A stretch of 64,000 nucleotides of DNA from Eremothecium cymbalariae DBVPG#7215 (Eukaryota > Ascomycota > Saccharomycetes > Saccharomycetales > Saccharomycetaceae), in the NCBI RefSeq assembly GCF_000235365.1, contig NC_016453.1, positions 1,054,001 to 1,118,000 on the forward strand, written 5' to 3'. How positions within the stretch are numbered: the first letter of the stretch is position 1; each line of letters starts with the position of its first letter. Below the pieces are notes generated by a model, which did no database searches, was not told the DNA's origin, and saw only the letters and a program-made list of their open reading frames with translations. Below, in pieces: positions 48,256-57,281 of this stretch. The translations under genes were made by a program, and so were the position numbers.

Positions 48256-50760
48256 ATGCCAGATTCGAAAGAAAACCAAGGAAGTTATTCTATGTATCCA
48301 CCATCTCCAGTACCTCCAGCAGCCCAAATACCACCAGGAGCTGCAGCTGCAGCTGCTAACTCATATATTTACACAAATCCGTACCATTCTCAATATAACT
48401 ATGGTTACCCACTCGGAATAGAAATTTATCCTTCCCAAACGATGCAATATATGGGGTATCATCAGCCAGCAATGGCTTATGGTAGTTATGGTGGGCCAGC
48501 ACAAGGTGCAGTTCCAATGAAGAAGAAGTTTTACAGCAATAATACCAACTATAAGAAGGACAACCAATCTAATGGCAATGTAGGTGCTGGTTCTATGATG
48601 CTTAATGGGGTAAACCACAGCAATGGGAATAACAACGTTGCTAATATGGATTCTAATAAACCAGTGCAGGTAACCATTAAAAACTTGTTCAAGTTTGAAC
48701 TGGGCAATAGCAACAGTGTTCGTATAGATGGCTTAAAAATCGAATATCCTATGTATGTGAACACTACTGCTGAGGAATTCGCGAAGGCTAAGGTAAAGAG
48801 GCATATATTAAGATTGGAAGCTTTGAAGGACTTGGAGAGTAAGAAGGATGTGCCTGTATCTAAAAAGGATTCTGATCAGAAGGACAGAAAGTCAAATTCA
48901 GAACAAAAATTCAGAGAGGCCGCTTCTACCGAAGATGATAAAGTTGAATCTAAAAGGCATACTGAACATGCAGAAATAAGGGATTCTAAAAATGAAGAGC
49001 AGTCTATAAGAAAGGACAGACACGATGCTGAAGTCTCGAATAGTTCTAACAGGGATCCTTCACCTAAAAAAGATGAATACAAACAATCACAGAATTTGGG
49101 TAAGAAAAAGGAGGATTCTGAGTCCAATTCTTTTACTGCATCAACTAATGTGAAAAGTGAGGACAAAAGAGGTGATGCGCCAGTTAAAACGTTAAAGCCG
49201 TGGTCCCAAATAGCTTCAAGCGCCGTTAGCAAAACTAAACCTATTTCTATAACTACATCAACGTTATCAAAAAGAGAGAAGAAGTATGTTCCATCTAACA
49301 TTAAAGGTTCAGAACCTGTCGGTGCGGTTGCATTAAGGATGAGCTTTGACAGGGACTACAAGAAATATGTGAATGACACTGCTCCAGAAACAACAAAGGC
49401 TATTAACACAATTGTTCCCAGGGGTATATTGAACAAGGGTAATATCTGCTTTATGTCTTCTGTTCTACAAGTGTTGCTATTTTGCAAACCATTTATCAGC
49501 ATGTTGAATGCAGTTTGCACAAGAACAGGAACAAAATCAAGTTGTTCACTTCCGCCGTTGCTAGATGCCTGTTTAGACTTCTATAAGGAATTTGATAAAG
49601 GTAATTTCGAAAAGGAAAGAGGTGAGAAACAGTCAATTTCTGGAAATAACGGGAAAGCCTCTAAAGGTGTGACTCGTTTGCCCTTAGCTGATGTAATTGA
49701 TCCTGAATCATTTTACAAGAGTATCTCAAAATTGTCTATGTTCAGAGAGTTACAATGGGGCCACCAAGAAGATGCGGAGGAATTTTTAACTCATTTTCTA
49801 GATCAATTACATGAAGAGTTTGTTTCTGCTATAAACACTTTGAGCTCTAATGAAATCATGAATTTGTTGCAGAGTATATCAGATGATGAGCTAAAAACTG
49901 AGTTTATAAGATCATTGCCTAAGTATAAGAGTTCTGATTTCGTAAGGAAAATGAGCGCAGAATTAAAAACACTGATTGAAAATTACGGCAGCAATCCAGA
50001 ATCTGAAAGCAATTCTAACGGAGATGAAGATATTTGCGAATGGCATGAAGTAAGTAAGAAAGGTAAAAGGGCTAAAAATGCTGTGAAAAGAACAATGGAA
50101 GTAGAGCCTTCTCCTATTATGTCCATATTTGGTGGCGAATACAGATCAGTATTAGACATTCCACAAAACAAGGAGTCGCAATCAATAACTTTGGATCCTT
50201 TCTACACATTACATTTACACATTTCAGATCCCGAAGTAAACGATCTAGAATCAGCTTTCAAGAAGTTCAGCGATTTCGAATATTTACCATATAAGGCTGA
50301 TTCGGGGAATGATGTAGAAGCTAAAAAACAAGCATTTATTGATCGCTTACCTCAGGTGCTGCTTATTCAGTTGAAGAGATTTGAATTTGTTAATAATAAT
50401 TCAGAAAGAAGAGAGTTGGTTAATTATAATGCGTACAATGGGCGCATTGAAAAAATTTGCAAATGGATCAAGTATGACCACGACTTAACTATTCCAAAGG
50501 AAGCGCTTTCATCAATTAATGCAAAATTCTTGTTCTCTGATAATGACACTAGCTACAAGTTAACTGGTGTGGTTTATCACCATGGGCTTTCATCCAGCGG
50601 CGGGCATTACACAGCAGACGTACTACATCAGGATGAAGAAAAATGGTACAGAATTGATGATACGACTGTTACGGAAATAAATAAAGAAGAAGTTGTCACA
50701 GGTGGCGAAGAGGGATCTCATTCAAGAACAGCATACATTCTGATCTATCAAAGAGCTTAA
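48256..50760 (+). CDS. UBP3: Ubiquitin-specific protease Ubp3
   Basis: 834-residue deubiquitinase that works with Bre5 on Sec23, ribophagy and stress-granule control. A Pro/Ala/Tyr-rich N-terminus and a charged Lys/Glu/Ser-rich linker (about 190-350) precede the USP domain (about 385-834). The Cys box is GNICFMSS with catalytic C398. The His box is GGHYTADV with H784, followed by WYRIDD. S. cerevisiae Ubp3 has 912 aa. An alanine run near residues 34-40 is the only repeat. Confidence 0.96.
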   Translation: MPDSKENQGSYSMYPPSPVPPAAQIPPGAAAAAANSYIYTNPYHSQYNYGYPLGIEIYPSQTMQYMGYHQPAMAYGSYGGPAQGAVPMKKKFYSNNTNYKKDNQSNGNVGAGSMMLNGVNHSNGNNNVANMDSNKPVQVTIKNLFKFELGNSNSVRIDGLKIEYPMYVNTTAEEFAKAKVKRHILRLEALKDLESKKDVPVSKKDSDQKDRKSNSEQKFREAASTEDDKVESKRHTEHAEIRDSKNEEQSIRKDRHDAEVSNSSNRDPSPKKDEYKQSQNLGKKKEDSESNSFTASTNVKSEDKRGDAPVKTLKPWSQIASSAVSKTKPISITTSTLSKREKKYVPSNIKGSEPVGAVALRMSFDRDYKKYVNDTAPETTKAINTIVPRGILNKGNICFMSSVLQVLLFCKPFISMLNAVCTRTGTKSSCSLPPLLDACLDFYKEFDKGNFEKERGEKQSISGNNGKASKGVTRLPLADVIDPESFYKSISKLSMFRELQWGHQEDAEEFLTHFLDQLHEEFVSAINTLSSNEIMNLLQSISDDELKTEFIRSLPKYKSSDFVRKMSAELKTLIENYGSNPESESNSNGDEDICEWHEVSKKGKRAKNAVKRTMEVEPSPIMSIFGGEYRSVLDIPQNKESQSITLDPFYTLHLHISDPEVNDLESAFKKFSDFEYLPYKADSGNDVEAKKQAFIDRLPQVLLIQLKRFEFVNNNSERRELVNYNAYNGRIEKICKWIKYDHDLTIPKEALSSINAKFLFSDNDTSYKLTGVVYHHGLSSSGGHYTADVLHQDEEKWYRIDDTTVTEINKEEVVTGGEEGSHSRTAYILIYQRA

Positions 50761-51290
50761 ATTAAACTGGAGTTGAAACCACAGCTAGCTTGCTCGATCT
50801 TATAATCTGCGACCTCTTTTTAGCGATATATTAACGGTATCTCATATTAATAATAATATATACCATAGGATATATATATAAAGCACAGGTATTATTTCTT
50901 TAAGTTCCGTCCGTGGCATTTAGTAATAGTGGTAGCAGTAGTAGATTGGTATTACTACTACTAGCCACTTCTACGAGCCACCTGACATCGAATCTTAAAT
51001 CACGTGATGCTAAAAACAAAAGGTGCGAAAGAACAACGAATTCTAAATATTATTATTTATGTGTATGTAAGTAAGTGTATTTAATTCAAAATATTAACGA
51101 ACGAAGGCAAAACAGGATGGAATTAAAATCTCCTTATCTACCCTACTTATTATGGAACAGTTCTTACTTGGAGACCTTCTCCTAGTACGGTAGCGGTACT
51201 ACTAGTAACCACTAAGAGCCAAAACACGACACCCTGAGTAGAAAGTTACTCTATTAAATCTTAAAATGAACTTCAAAACTGCAATTATTA
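50761..51290. other. Convergent 3' region UBP3 / SED1-like gene
   Basis: 530 bp. Contains an 8-bp inverted repeat AGTAGTAG/CTACTACT (50937-50944 and 50955-50962) within a longer imperfect dyad. A perfect palindrome ATCACGTGAT (50999-51008) is unusual between two gene ends. A second dyad, AGTAC...GTACT, lies near 51185-51200. No ORF or known RNA is seen. Confidence 0.55.
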
Positions 51291-53093
51291 TTACAGTTGT
51301 ACAAAATGAGCTATAATAGCAACCAAACCGGCGAAACCAACGTTCAACTTGGAACCACCTGCAACGGACTGGATTTCGAAGGTAGTAGATTGTGGTGGGT
51401 TGCTTGATGTTACAAGTGTTGTGGTTGGTGCAGAGGGAGATACTGGTGGAGCTGATGAAGGGGATGAAGCAGCGGTTGTAGATGGTTTAACTGAGGGAAT
51501 TGATGGAGTCAATGTAACGGTGGCTGATGAAGTGGAGGGTGTTAGTGGAGTATCTGTTGGAGGAGTTGGTGGAGCTGGTGGAGGCGATGAAACAGCGGTT
51601 GATGGTTTAATAACCGATGGAGCTGGAGGAGTGACAACTGGTACAGTGCATGGACAGTCAGAGATCGTCAACGTGGTTGCTTCTGTGACAACATAAGTAT
51701 TATCGTTAGTGACAATAGTGGTTGGCTCCGGGCAGTAGGTTGTAAACTCAGTGACCACTTCCCAACTTATTTCGGTGGTCGTATTCTCGTGTGGTGCAGG
51801 ATATGACACCGATGGAACCTCTGGATGAGATGAAATAGCTGATTTCGATGGAATAGCGGTTGTAGATGGTTTAATAACCGAGGGAGCTGGAGGAGTGACA
51901 ACTGGTACAGTGCATGGACAGTCAGAGATCGTCAACGTGGTTGCTTCTGTGACAACATAAGTATTATCGTTAGTGACAATAGTGGTTGGCTCCGGGCAGT
52001 AGGTTGTAAACTCAGTGACCACTTCCCAACTTATTTCGGTGGTTGTGTTTTCGTGTGGGATAGGATATGGCACTGGTGGAACCTCTGAAGGAGAAACAAC
52101 GGAAGTAGATGGCTTGACAGCGGTCGTAGATGAGGCATTGAATGTAGGTGGTACAGCGGATGAAGATGGTATAACGATTGAGGGAGCTGGAGGAGTGACA
52201 ACTGGTACAGTGCATGGACAGTCAGTGATCGTCAACGTGGTTGCTTCTGTGACAACATAAGTATTATCGTTAGTGACAATAGTGGTTGGCTCCGGGCAGT
52301 AGGTTGTAAACTCAGTGACCACTTCCCAACTTATTTCGGTGGTCGTATTCTCGTGTGGTACAGGATATGGCACTGGTGGGACCTCTGAAGGAGAAACAAC
52401 GGAAGTAGATGGCTTGACAGCGGTCGTAGATGAGGCATTGAATGTAGGTGGTACAGCGGATGAAGATGGTACAACGATTGAGGGAGCTGGAGGAGTTACA
52501 ACTGGTACAGTGCATGGACAGTCAGTGATCGTCAACGTGGTTGCTTCTGTGACAACATAAGTATTATCGTTAGTGACAATAGTGGTTGGCTCCGGGCAGT
52601 AGGTTGTAAACTCAGTGACCACTTCCCAACTTATTTCGGTGGTCGTATTCTCGTGTGGTGCAGGATATGACACCGATGGAACCTCTGGATGAGATGAAAT
52701 AGCTGATTTCGATGGAATAGCGGTTGTAGATGGTTTAATAACCGAGGGAACTGGAGGAGTGACAACTGGTACAGTGCATGGACAGTCAGTGATCGTCAAC
52801 GTGGTTGCTTCTGTGGCAACATAAGTATTATCATTAGTGATAATAGTAGTCGGTTCCGGACAGTATATTTCATAATTTGCCACCACCGTCCAATTGAACG
52901 CGCTAGCTGTATATTCCTGTATATCAGGTGGTAAAGCGGCAGCGATGGTTGGTAGGTCTACTACTTGCGTCGCGTCTCCAGTTGCATGTTCTATTGGCGT
53001 TCTTAGCGTGTCAGATTCTAGCGATTGATTCAAATATGAGCCATAAGTGATAGAGGCGAACGCAGCTATCAATGTCAATTCAGACAACTTCAT
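51291..53093 (-). CDS. SED1: Sed1-like GPI-anchored cell-wall glycoprotein with five repeats
   Basis: 600-residue Ser/Thr/Pro-rich protein with a signal peptide (about 1-18), five copies of a Cys-containing module, a Pro/Ser/Thr stalk, and a C-terminal GPI-attachment signal (small residues SVAGGSK then hydrophobic VGFAGLVAIIAHF). Each module has YCPEPTT...NDNTYV-TEATTLTI-DCPCTVP, the Sed1/Spi1 signature. S. cerevisiae Sed1 has fewer modules in 338 aa. Sed1 is the main structural mannoprotein of stationary-phase walls. Gene order corresponds to YDR077W/YER150W. It may represent the single ancestor of SED1 and SPI1. Confidence 0.93.
   Translation of the reverse strand: MKLSELTLIAAFASITYGSYLNQSLESDTLRTPIEHATGDATQVVDLPTIAAALPPDIQEYTASAFNWTVVANYEIYCPEPTTIITNDNTYVATEATTLTITDCPCTVPVVTPPVPSVIKPSTTAIPSKSAISSHPEVPSVSYPAPHENTTTEISWEVVTEFTTYCPEPTTIVTNDNTYVVTEATTLTITDCPCTVPVVTPPAPSIVVPSSSAVPPTFNASSTTAVKPSTSVVSPSEVPPVPYPVPHENTTTEISWEVVTEFTTYCPEPTTIVTNDNTYVVTEATTLTITDCPCTVPVVTPPAPSIVIPSSSAVPPTFNASSTTAVKPSTSVVSPSEVPPVPYPIPHENTTTEISWEVVTEFTTYCPEPTTIVTNDNTYVVTEATTLTISDCPCTVPVVTPPAPSVIKPSTTAIPSKSAISSHPEVPSVSYPAPHENTTTEISWEVVTEFTTYCPEPTTIVTNDNTYVVTEATTLTISDCPCTVPVVTPPAPSVIKPSTAVSSPPPAPPTPPTDTPLTPSTSSATVTLTPSIPSVKPSTTAASSPSSAPPVSPSAPTTTLVTSSNPPQSTTFEIQSVAGGSKLNVGFAGLVAIIAHFVQL
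51631..52915 (-). repeat. Intragenic SED1 repeats, five units with two spacer types
   Basis: Repeat anchors (plus-strand GTGACAACTGGTACAGTGCATGGACAGTCA) lie at 51631, 51895, 52195, 52495 (one base differs) and 52759, giving spacings of 264, 300, 300 and 264 bp. The four C-terminal modules are nearly identical at DNA level; the first (N-terminal) is diverged. Two spacer types alternate in the order A-B-B-A from N to C: A contains ISSHPEVPSVSYP, B contains PPTFNASSTTAVKPS. Open frames on other strands across this block are products of the repeat. Confidence 0.92.
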
Positions 53094-53153
53094 TTTGATA
53101 CAAATGGTTGTAGATGATCTAAAAATCCTGGATGATTTCCTTCGACTGATCTA

Positions 53154-53161
53154 TTTTTATA
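53154..53161 (-). promoter_or_regulatory. TATA box of SED1-like gene (proximal)
   Basis: TATAAAAA on the minus strand, about 61 bp upstream of the ATG. Matches the yeast TATA consensus and fits a strongly and variably expressed cell-wall gene. Confidence 0.6.
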
Positions 53162-53202
53162 TCCAGTAGCACTTGAGGGATGTTATTGGCTTCAGCTCTA
53201 CC

Positions 53203-53210
53203 TTTATATA
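53203..53210 (-). promoter_or_regulatory. TATA box of SED1-like gene (distal)
   Basis: TATATAAA on the minus strand, about 110 bp upstream of the ATG. Its distance is more typical for yeast TATA boxes than the proximal one. Confidence 0.6.
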
Positions 53211-54063
53211 TGTGTGCAAGAATACGGGATGTAAAAATCACACAGCCAAATCGGCTGCCTGCCTGTGTCAAGAATAGAATTAATTACCTTCTCCGTTGGG
53301 TGTAGTATTCCATTGAATACTAAATTTATTATTTCACATTTTGTTTCCATAAATAAATAATACGTGCAGGAGATCTGTCCAGGTACTGCGGCATAGCATC
53401 ATGAAGGCACTTGTACGTCCCCGATATAATCTTCCGTGTCCGGGCAAGTAAATGATTAATACCTTTACCTGGAATTTAAACACTATGGAGATTGGTTTGT
53501 TAATTTTGATCTAGATAATTCCAACAAGCATGCTTCTCCATATAGCATGCTACAAAAATAATACATTTGTGAAACACAATTCCTTCAAGTTGTCTACTGT
53601 TTTGTTACTTGTGAGCATTAAATCAAACTATTGTATGGGGGCAGCGCTTCGCTGCCTAATCAAATTAAAAAATCTCGCCACAAAGCGCCAGCCATTTTGT
53701 CTTCTCTCAAACGTGGATCGTATTGGCAATATGAGCCTCTTCATCTGAAATCTTGTTCATCCGCCTCCTCCCTGTCAGATCGCGTGCTGAAATTCTATGC
53801 TTGCCCGAAGTTATTAAACAGGCACGCGTAGTTCCTATATGACGGTGAATGACTGCGCTACTAGCTACTCTACTTAAGATCTTACACATGCAACGCAGTT
53901 TTGCCAAACGCTGGAAGTACCTATTATCCCTAAACAGGAAAAATGTAAATAGTTTTCGAAAAAGGGTGGCTCTCGAGCACAGAAAAATATGCAGTGAGCA
54001 GCGGTTGAATAGAAGAACGAGCATAACTATTATTAAAACTTCTAAGTATATAGTATTGTTTGA
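53211..54063. other. Long SED1 upstream region
   Basis: About 850 bp of upstream sequence before the RAD55 3' end. A 102-codon plus-strand ATG frame (53849-54157) is basic and has no recognisable domain. An overlapping minus frame (53707-54024) is no better. I regard the stretch as the SED1 promoter plus RAD55 3' flank unless homology shows otherwise. Confidence 0.45.
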
Positions 54064-54341
54064 TCAACCTTCACTGTCGTATACTACAGAACATTGGGCC
54101 GTCCCTAAATTACTAGACACTGTGAAAGCTTGGTTATCTTGTGTAGATGGGGAATGACTTTCAGAGGAGATTTGTAGATCAGCTGTTCGATCCGAACTTG
54201 AGAAATCATTGGTTTCCCCTTTACTTCTTTTCTTAGACTTGTATTCGTGGCTGTCATTCTCGAAGGCAACGAAGCCTGTCGATTCTTCGGGCTCAAGGGG
54301 CTGGTAACTATTTATATGCATCGCAGATGCCGATAGTACTC
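54064..54341 (-). other. Possible out-of-frame C-terminal extension of RAD55
   Basis: Just before the RAD55 stop (TAG at 54344-54342) the gene passes through an A8 run (plus-strand T8, 54356-54363) in frame as A_AAA_AAA. A -1 shift there gives RKKKKQKLGVLSAS and then an open, hydrophilic frame of 85 more codons from the in-frame ATG at 54321 to TGA at 54064. Its composition (Ser, Glu, Asp, Lys) is protein-like and unlike the AT-rich spacers. Whether Rad55 really continues there depends on homologues I cannot search. Confidence 0.5.
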
Positions 54342-55694
54342 CTAATTTTTGCTTCTTTTTTTTCGTAAAACCTCCTTGGAAGAGATTAAATCGGGGCTAT
54401 TGTTCCGCTGCCTTAAGGAAAAGTATGATTCCTCGTTCGATGGATATCCTGGCACTGCCTTGGTAACATCGGCTTTTTCTGGTTCATGATGGGATGGGCT
54501 TCCACGACCTCCTTGTGGTAGTAATAAAAGGGAAGGCGCTTCTGAAGTCACAGACACAACGGATAGTTCTACGTCGAGTGTGGGAGAAGCTGGGTACACG
54601 GTTTGATCGCATGTGTGTGTGGGTGTTTGCGCAACGACTGCGTTGTCCGAAAATGACCGGAATTGTTTGGCATAATTGTCTGCTTGGACTCTAGTTGGAG
54701 AACTTCTTTCACATTGTTGTGGTTTCCTGGGCACCTGATTGTATGCAGAATTAAGACCGGAATTTGCAGCACCCAGCGCTCTGAACCACCCATTTGAATC
54801 AATTGTTAACTTAACCAGCTCATGCTCATCTTCAGTAGGATGGGTTGTGTCACTAAATGTTGCTGGGTTACTCATTAATGGGAATACAACTGCAATTCTA
54901 ATTCTCTTTGGAACCCCACCTTTCCTTCCATTATGTAGTTTAGACAGACCAGCCGGACTCCAGTCCCAGAACAATCCTATTCTATAGCGAACAAAAACCT
55001 CCCACCTAGAATCTTTCCCACCAACACTGGCATTCGCAACAAGTGCACTTTTTAGAGTTTGAACATGACGTTTCTTTTCGGATTTTACAAGGAATGAAGC
55101 TGCATCCCCCCCAAATGAGACCAAACTTTGATCGGAGTAGTCTTGGTACGCCGTGTTCATTGAATCATTGAGCATTATGATGCAAGACCTGTGCTTGTTT
55201 ACATATCTTGTCAGTTGTGTCATTAACACAATCATGCTACGATTTTTAAAACCATGCAAAGTGCTATTGGCTTTCCATATCTTATAATTCATATGTGCAT
55301 GTAAATAATCTATCACAATTTGGGACATTCCTTCTAGTATAATCAAGTCGTACCTCTCATTAAGTTCCTGGAAGAAGTAGACCAGCTGACTAAATTTTGT
55401 GATACGTAAAGTGTCCAACTTTCCCTCGAGTTCTGAATCCTGTGACTTACACCTAGAAACAAGGTTTAGTGGGGTAGTCTTATGGCCGTCAATCACTAGA
55501 ATACACTTACTGTTGTTCTCATGAATGAGTTGAAGTCCAAAATGTGTTTTCCCGATTCCTGGCGGGCCATAAACCTCATATATAGATCTGGATTGCAAGC
55601 CGCCAGATAATGCCTCATCCAGCTCTGGAATACCTGTAGTCAAATGATCTAAACTTTCTTCGACGAGTTGTGACAGAGAGACACCTAATGACAT
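54342..55694 (-). CDS. RAD55: Rad51 paralogue Rad55
   Basis: 450-residue RecA-family ATPase; the Rad55-Rad57 heterodimer assists assembly and stability of Rad51 filaments in homologous recombination. Walker A is GPPGIGKT at 43-50, and a Walker B-type strand YDLIILEG follows near 115. The RecA core covers about 15-275; the rest is a hydrophilic tail ending in a basic cluster RKKRSKN. S. cerevisiae Rad55 has 406 aa. The reading may continue by a -1 shift (see 54064-54341). SBF/MBF-like boxes lie about 100 bp upstream. Confidence 0.93.
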   Translation of the reverse strand: MSLGVSLSQLVEESLDHLTTGIPELDEALSGGLQSRSIYEVYGPPGIGKTHFGLQLIHENNSKCILVIDGHKTTPLNLVSRCKSQDSELEGKLDTLRITKFSQLVYFFQELNERYDLIILEGMSQIVIDYLHAHMNYKIWKANSTLHGFKNRSMIVLMTQLTRYVNKHRSCIIMLNDSMNTAYQDYSDQSLVSFGGDAASFLVKSEKKRHVQTLKSALVANASVGGKDSRWEVFVRYRIGLFWDWSPAGLSKLHNGRKGGVPKRIRIAVVFPLMSNPATFSDTTHPTEDEHELVKLTIDSNGWFRALGAANSGLNSAYNQVPRKPQQCERSSPTRVQADNYAKQFRSFSDNAVVAQTPTHTCDQTVYPASPTLDVELSVVSVTSEAPSLLLLPQGGRGSPSHHEPEKADVTKAVPGYPSNEESYFSLRQRNNSPDLISSKEVLRKKRSKN

Positions 55695-56018
55695 TACTCA
55701 AATACACTAGGCTCAACATGCGCTCTATTTGTTTAACAGAAAGCTTAAATATTGATGTTTCTTGTTGAACTTTAAAAGGTTGGAATTCGCGCGTTTTCGT
55801 GCCTCTTCTCTCACGCTAACCCTCTCCCTAGTAGAACGTTCAGTTTCGAAGTTGAACGGAAAGTACAGCGCTTTAGAATGGCCTAGATAGTTCATTTATA
55901 TAATATTTATTGATTACATTTAGAGCTTGTTGATGCATAAAAAACAAAATAATAGCCTATTAATAATTAATATAAAAATACACCAGAATAAATCTAAGAT
56001 CAAAAGGATTGGTTCATA
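55695..56018. other. RAD55 promoter / PPH3 3' region
   Basis: 324 bp with the SCB/MCB-like element on the RAD55 side and AT-rich terminator-like sequence after the PPH3 stop. Confidence 0.5.
55788..55801 (-). promoter_or_regulatory. SCB/MCB-like element upstream of RAD55
   Basis: On the minus strand the sequence CACGAAAACGCGCG contains an exact SCB core (CACGAAA) fused to an MCB-like ACGCG. It is 94-107 bp before the RAD55 ATG. SBF/MBF binding would put the gene under G1/S control, as is common for yeast recombination genes. Confidence 0.65.
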
Positions 56019-56942
56019 CTATAGGAAATAGTCCATCTGTGGCTTTTTGGTTGGAATAATTGCATTCCCACAGTTATCTTGAGCAGGTACTGCTTCAAAT
56101 ATAGTATAATTTCTAGTAAAGTCGTCCTCGATACGCAGGACTGCAGCAACGTTTCCGCATCTGTAGCAATAATTTGGCGCCGACCACACGGTCACGAGGC
56201 CACCATCGAACATTTCTTTATAACCCTCCATTACCAATTGATGGGCACGGGCAATTAGGCTAATAGAATTTTTATGTAAGAATTGGTTAACCTCATTCTT
56301 TCCAAATAAGAATCCAGCGCCTCTTGGAGACAATGACCACGTCTCAACCTCATCAGGATCACTCCACAGCAAATCGCACATCGCTCCCTCATGGGGTACT
56401 TCCTGCTTCCTGTCTATAGATCGTATTTCGTCAATAGCAGTGACATCGGGTGATAGTCCCCCATGTACACAGAATATCTGTTCATTTATGATCGCCCCAA
56501 GAGATAAATAGTCAAACACTTCACAGCAGTATCTCCATACATTTGAATTCCCATACTTCCTTATAACCTCATCATAGAAACCATAAACTTTGGTGATCTG
56601 GCGTGTCTCATGGTTACCTCTAATCAATGTGATCCGGTCTGGATACCTCAATTTGTAACACAGCAGCAACAAAAAGCTCTCCAAAGAGTAAAATCCTCGA
56701 TCTACAAAGTCTCCCAAAAATATAAACCTATTATTCTCAACCCCATCAGACTTCTCAAATAAAGTAAGCAGATCATGAAGCTGCCCATGAATATCTCCAC
56801 AAATAGTTACAGGGGTATCAACATGCGTCACATTGGATTCATTAATCAGCAGCTCCTGGCACTTTAAACATAATTCGTAGATCGTCTCCTCCGGAATATG
56901 CTTGCTCTGCCTTAACAAGCTAATTATTTCGTCTAATTGCAT
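56019..56942 (-). CDS. PPH3: PP4-type protein phosphatase catalytic subunit
   Basis: 307-residue PPP-family serine/threonine phosphatase equivalent to S. cerevisiae Pph3 (308 aa). With Psy2/Psy4 it dephosphorylates gamma-H2AX and Rad53 during checkpoint recovery. The metal and phosphate motifs are intact: GDIHGQ 49-54, GDFVDRG 77-83, RGNHE 108-112. The C-terminal end is DYFL, the leucine end that is carboxymethylated in PP2A-like enzymes. Identity as PP4 rather than PP2A or Sit4 rests on gene order (YDR075W next to RAD55). Confidence 0.95.
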   Translation of the reverse strand: MQLDEIISLLRQSKHIPEETIYELCLKCQELLINESNVTHVDTPVTICGDIHGQLHDLLTLFEKSDGVENNRFIFLGDFVDRGFYSLESFLLLLCYKLRYPDRITLIRGNHETRQITKVYGFYDEVIRKYGNSNVWRYCCEVFDYLSLGAIINEQIFCVHGGLSPDVTAIDEIRSIDRKQEVPHEGAMCDLLWSDPDEVETWSLSPRGAGFLFGKNEVNQFLHKNSISLIARAHQLVMEGYKEMFDGGLVTVWSAPNYCYRCGNVAAVLRIEDDFTRNYTIFEAVPAQDNCGNAIIPTKKPQMDYFL

Positions 56943-57281
56943 CCCAACTACCTCTTTTCCGCTATATGTCTCAATAATCCTCCTTGATACCCTCTAAAAA
57001 TACATTGGATGGCCGCTCAACCTCTGCATCCTCCATCTAGCGTTAGGACTACATTTTCTTAAACCGTTCTCGAAGTCCTCGAAGCATTTTCAACTTTAAG
57101 AATCACGTTTCTTTTTTCCTCGAGCATGTGTGTCACGTGACCTCGAGATGGCCGTTGTCCGGTTTGACTATGTATGTAACAAATGACAGTAAGTTTCAGA
57201 ATGTGTTGGCATATTGAAGAAGTACAAATGATAACAAGATAACGTAAGTAGGTTATAAGGCTTGCCGGAATTTAGGTAAGA
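56943..57281. promoter_or_regulatory. Divergent promoter PPH3 / PEA2 with Cbf1-type palindrome
   Basis: 339 bp. GTCACGTGAC (57132-57141) is a perfect 10-bp palindrome matching the Cbf1 E-box, about 190 bp from the PPH3 ATG and 140 bp from the PEA2 ATG. No other structure is seen. Confidence 0.55.

Noticed and set aside
51349..52560. Several frames antisense to or out of frame with the SED1-like repeats
   Set aside because: They recur with the repeat period and are explained by reading the repeated DNA in other frames.
53707..54024. 105-codon minus-strand frame
   Set aside because: Overlaps another equally weak frame and shows no domain; cysteine/arginine-rich chance composition.
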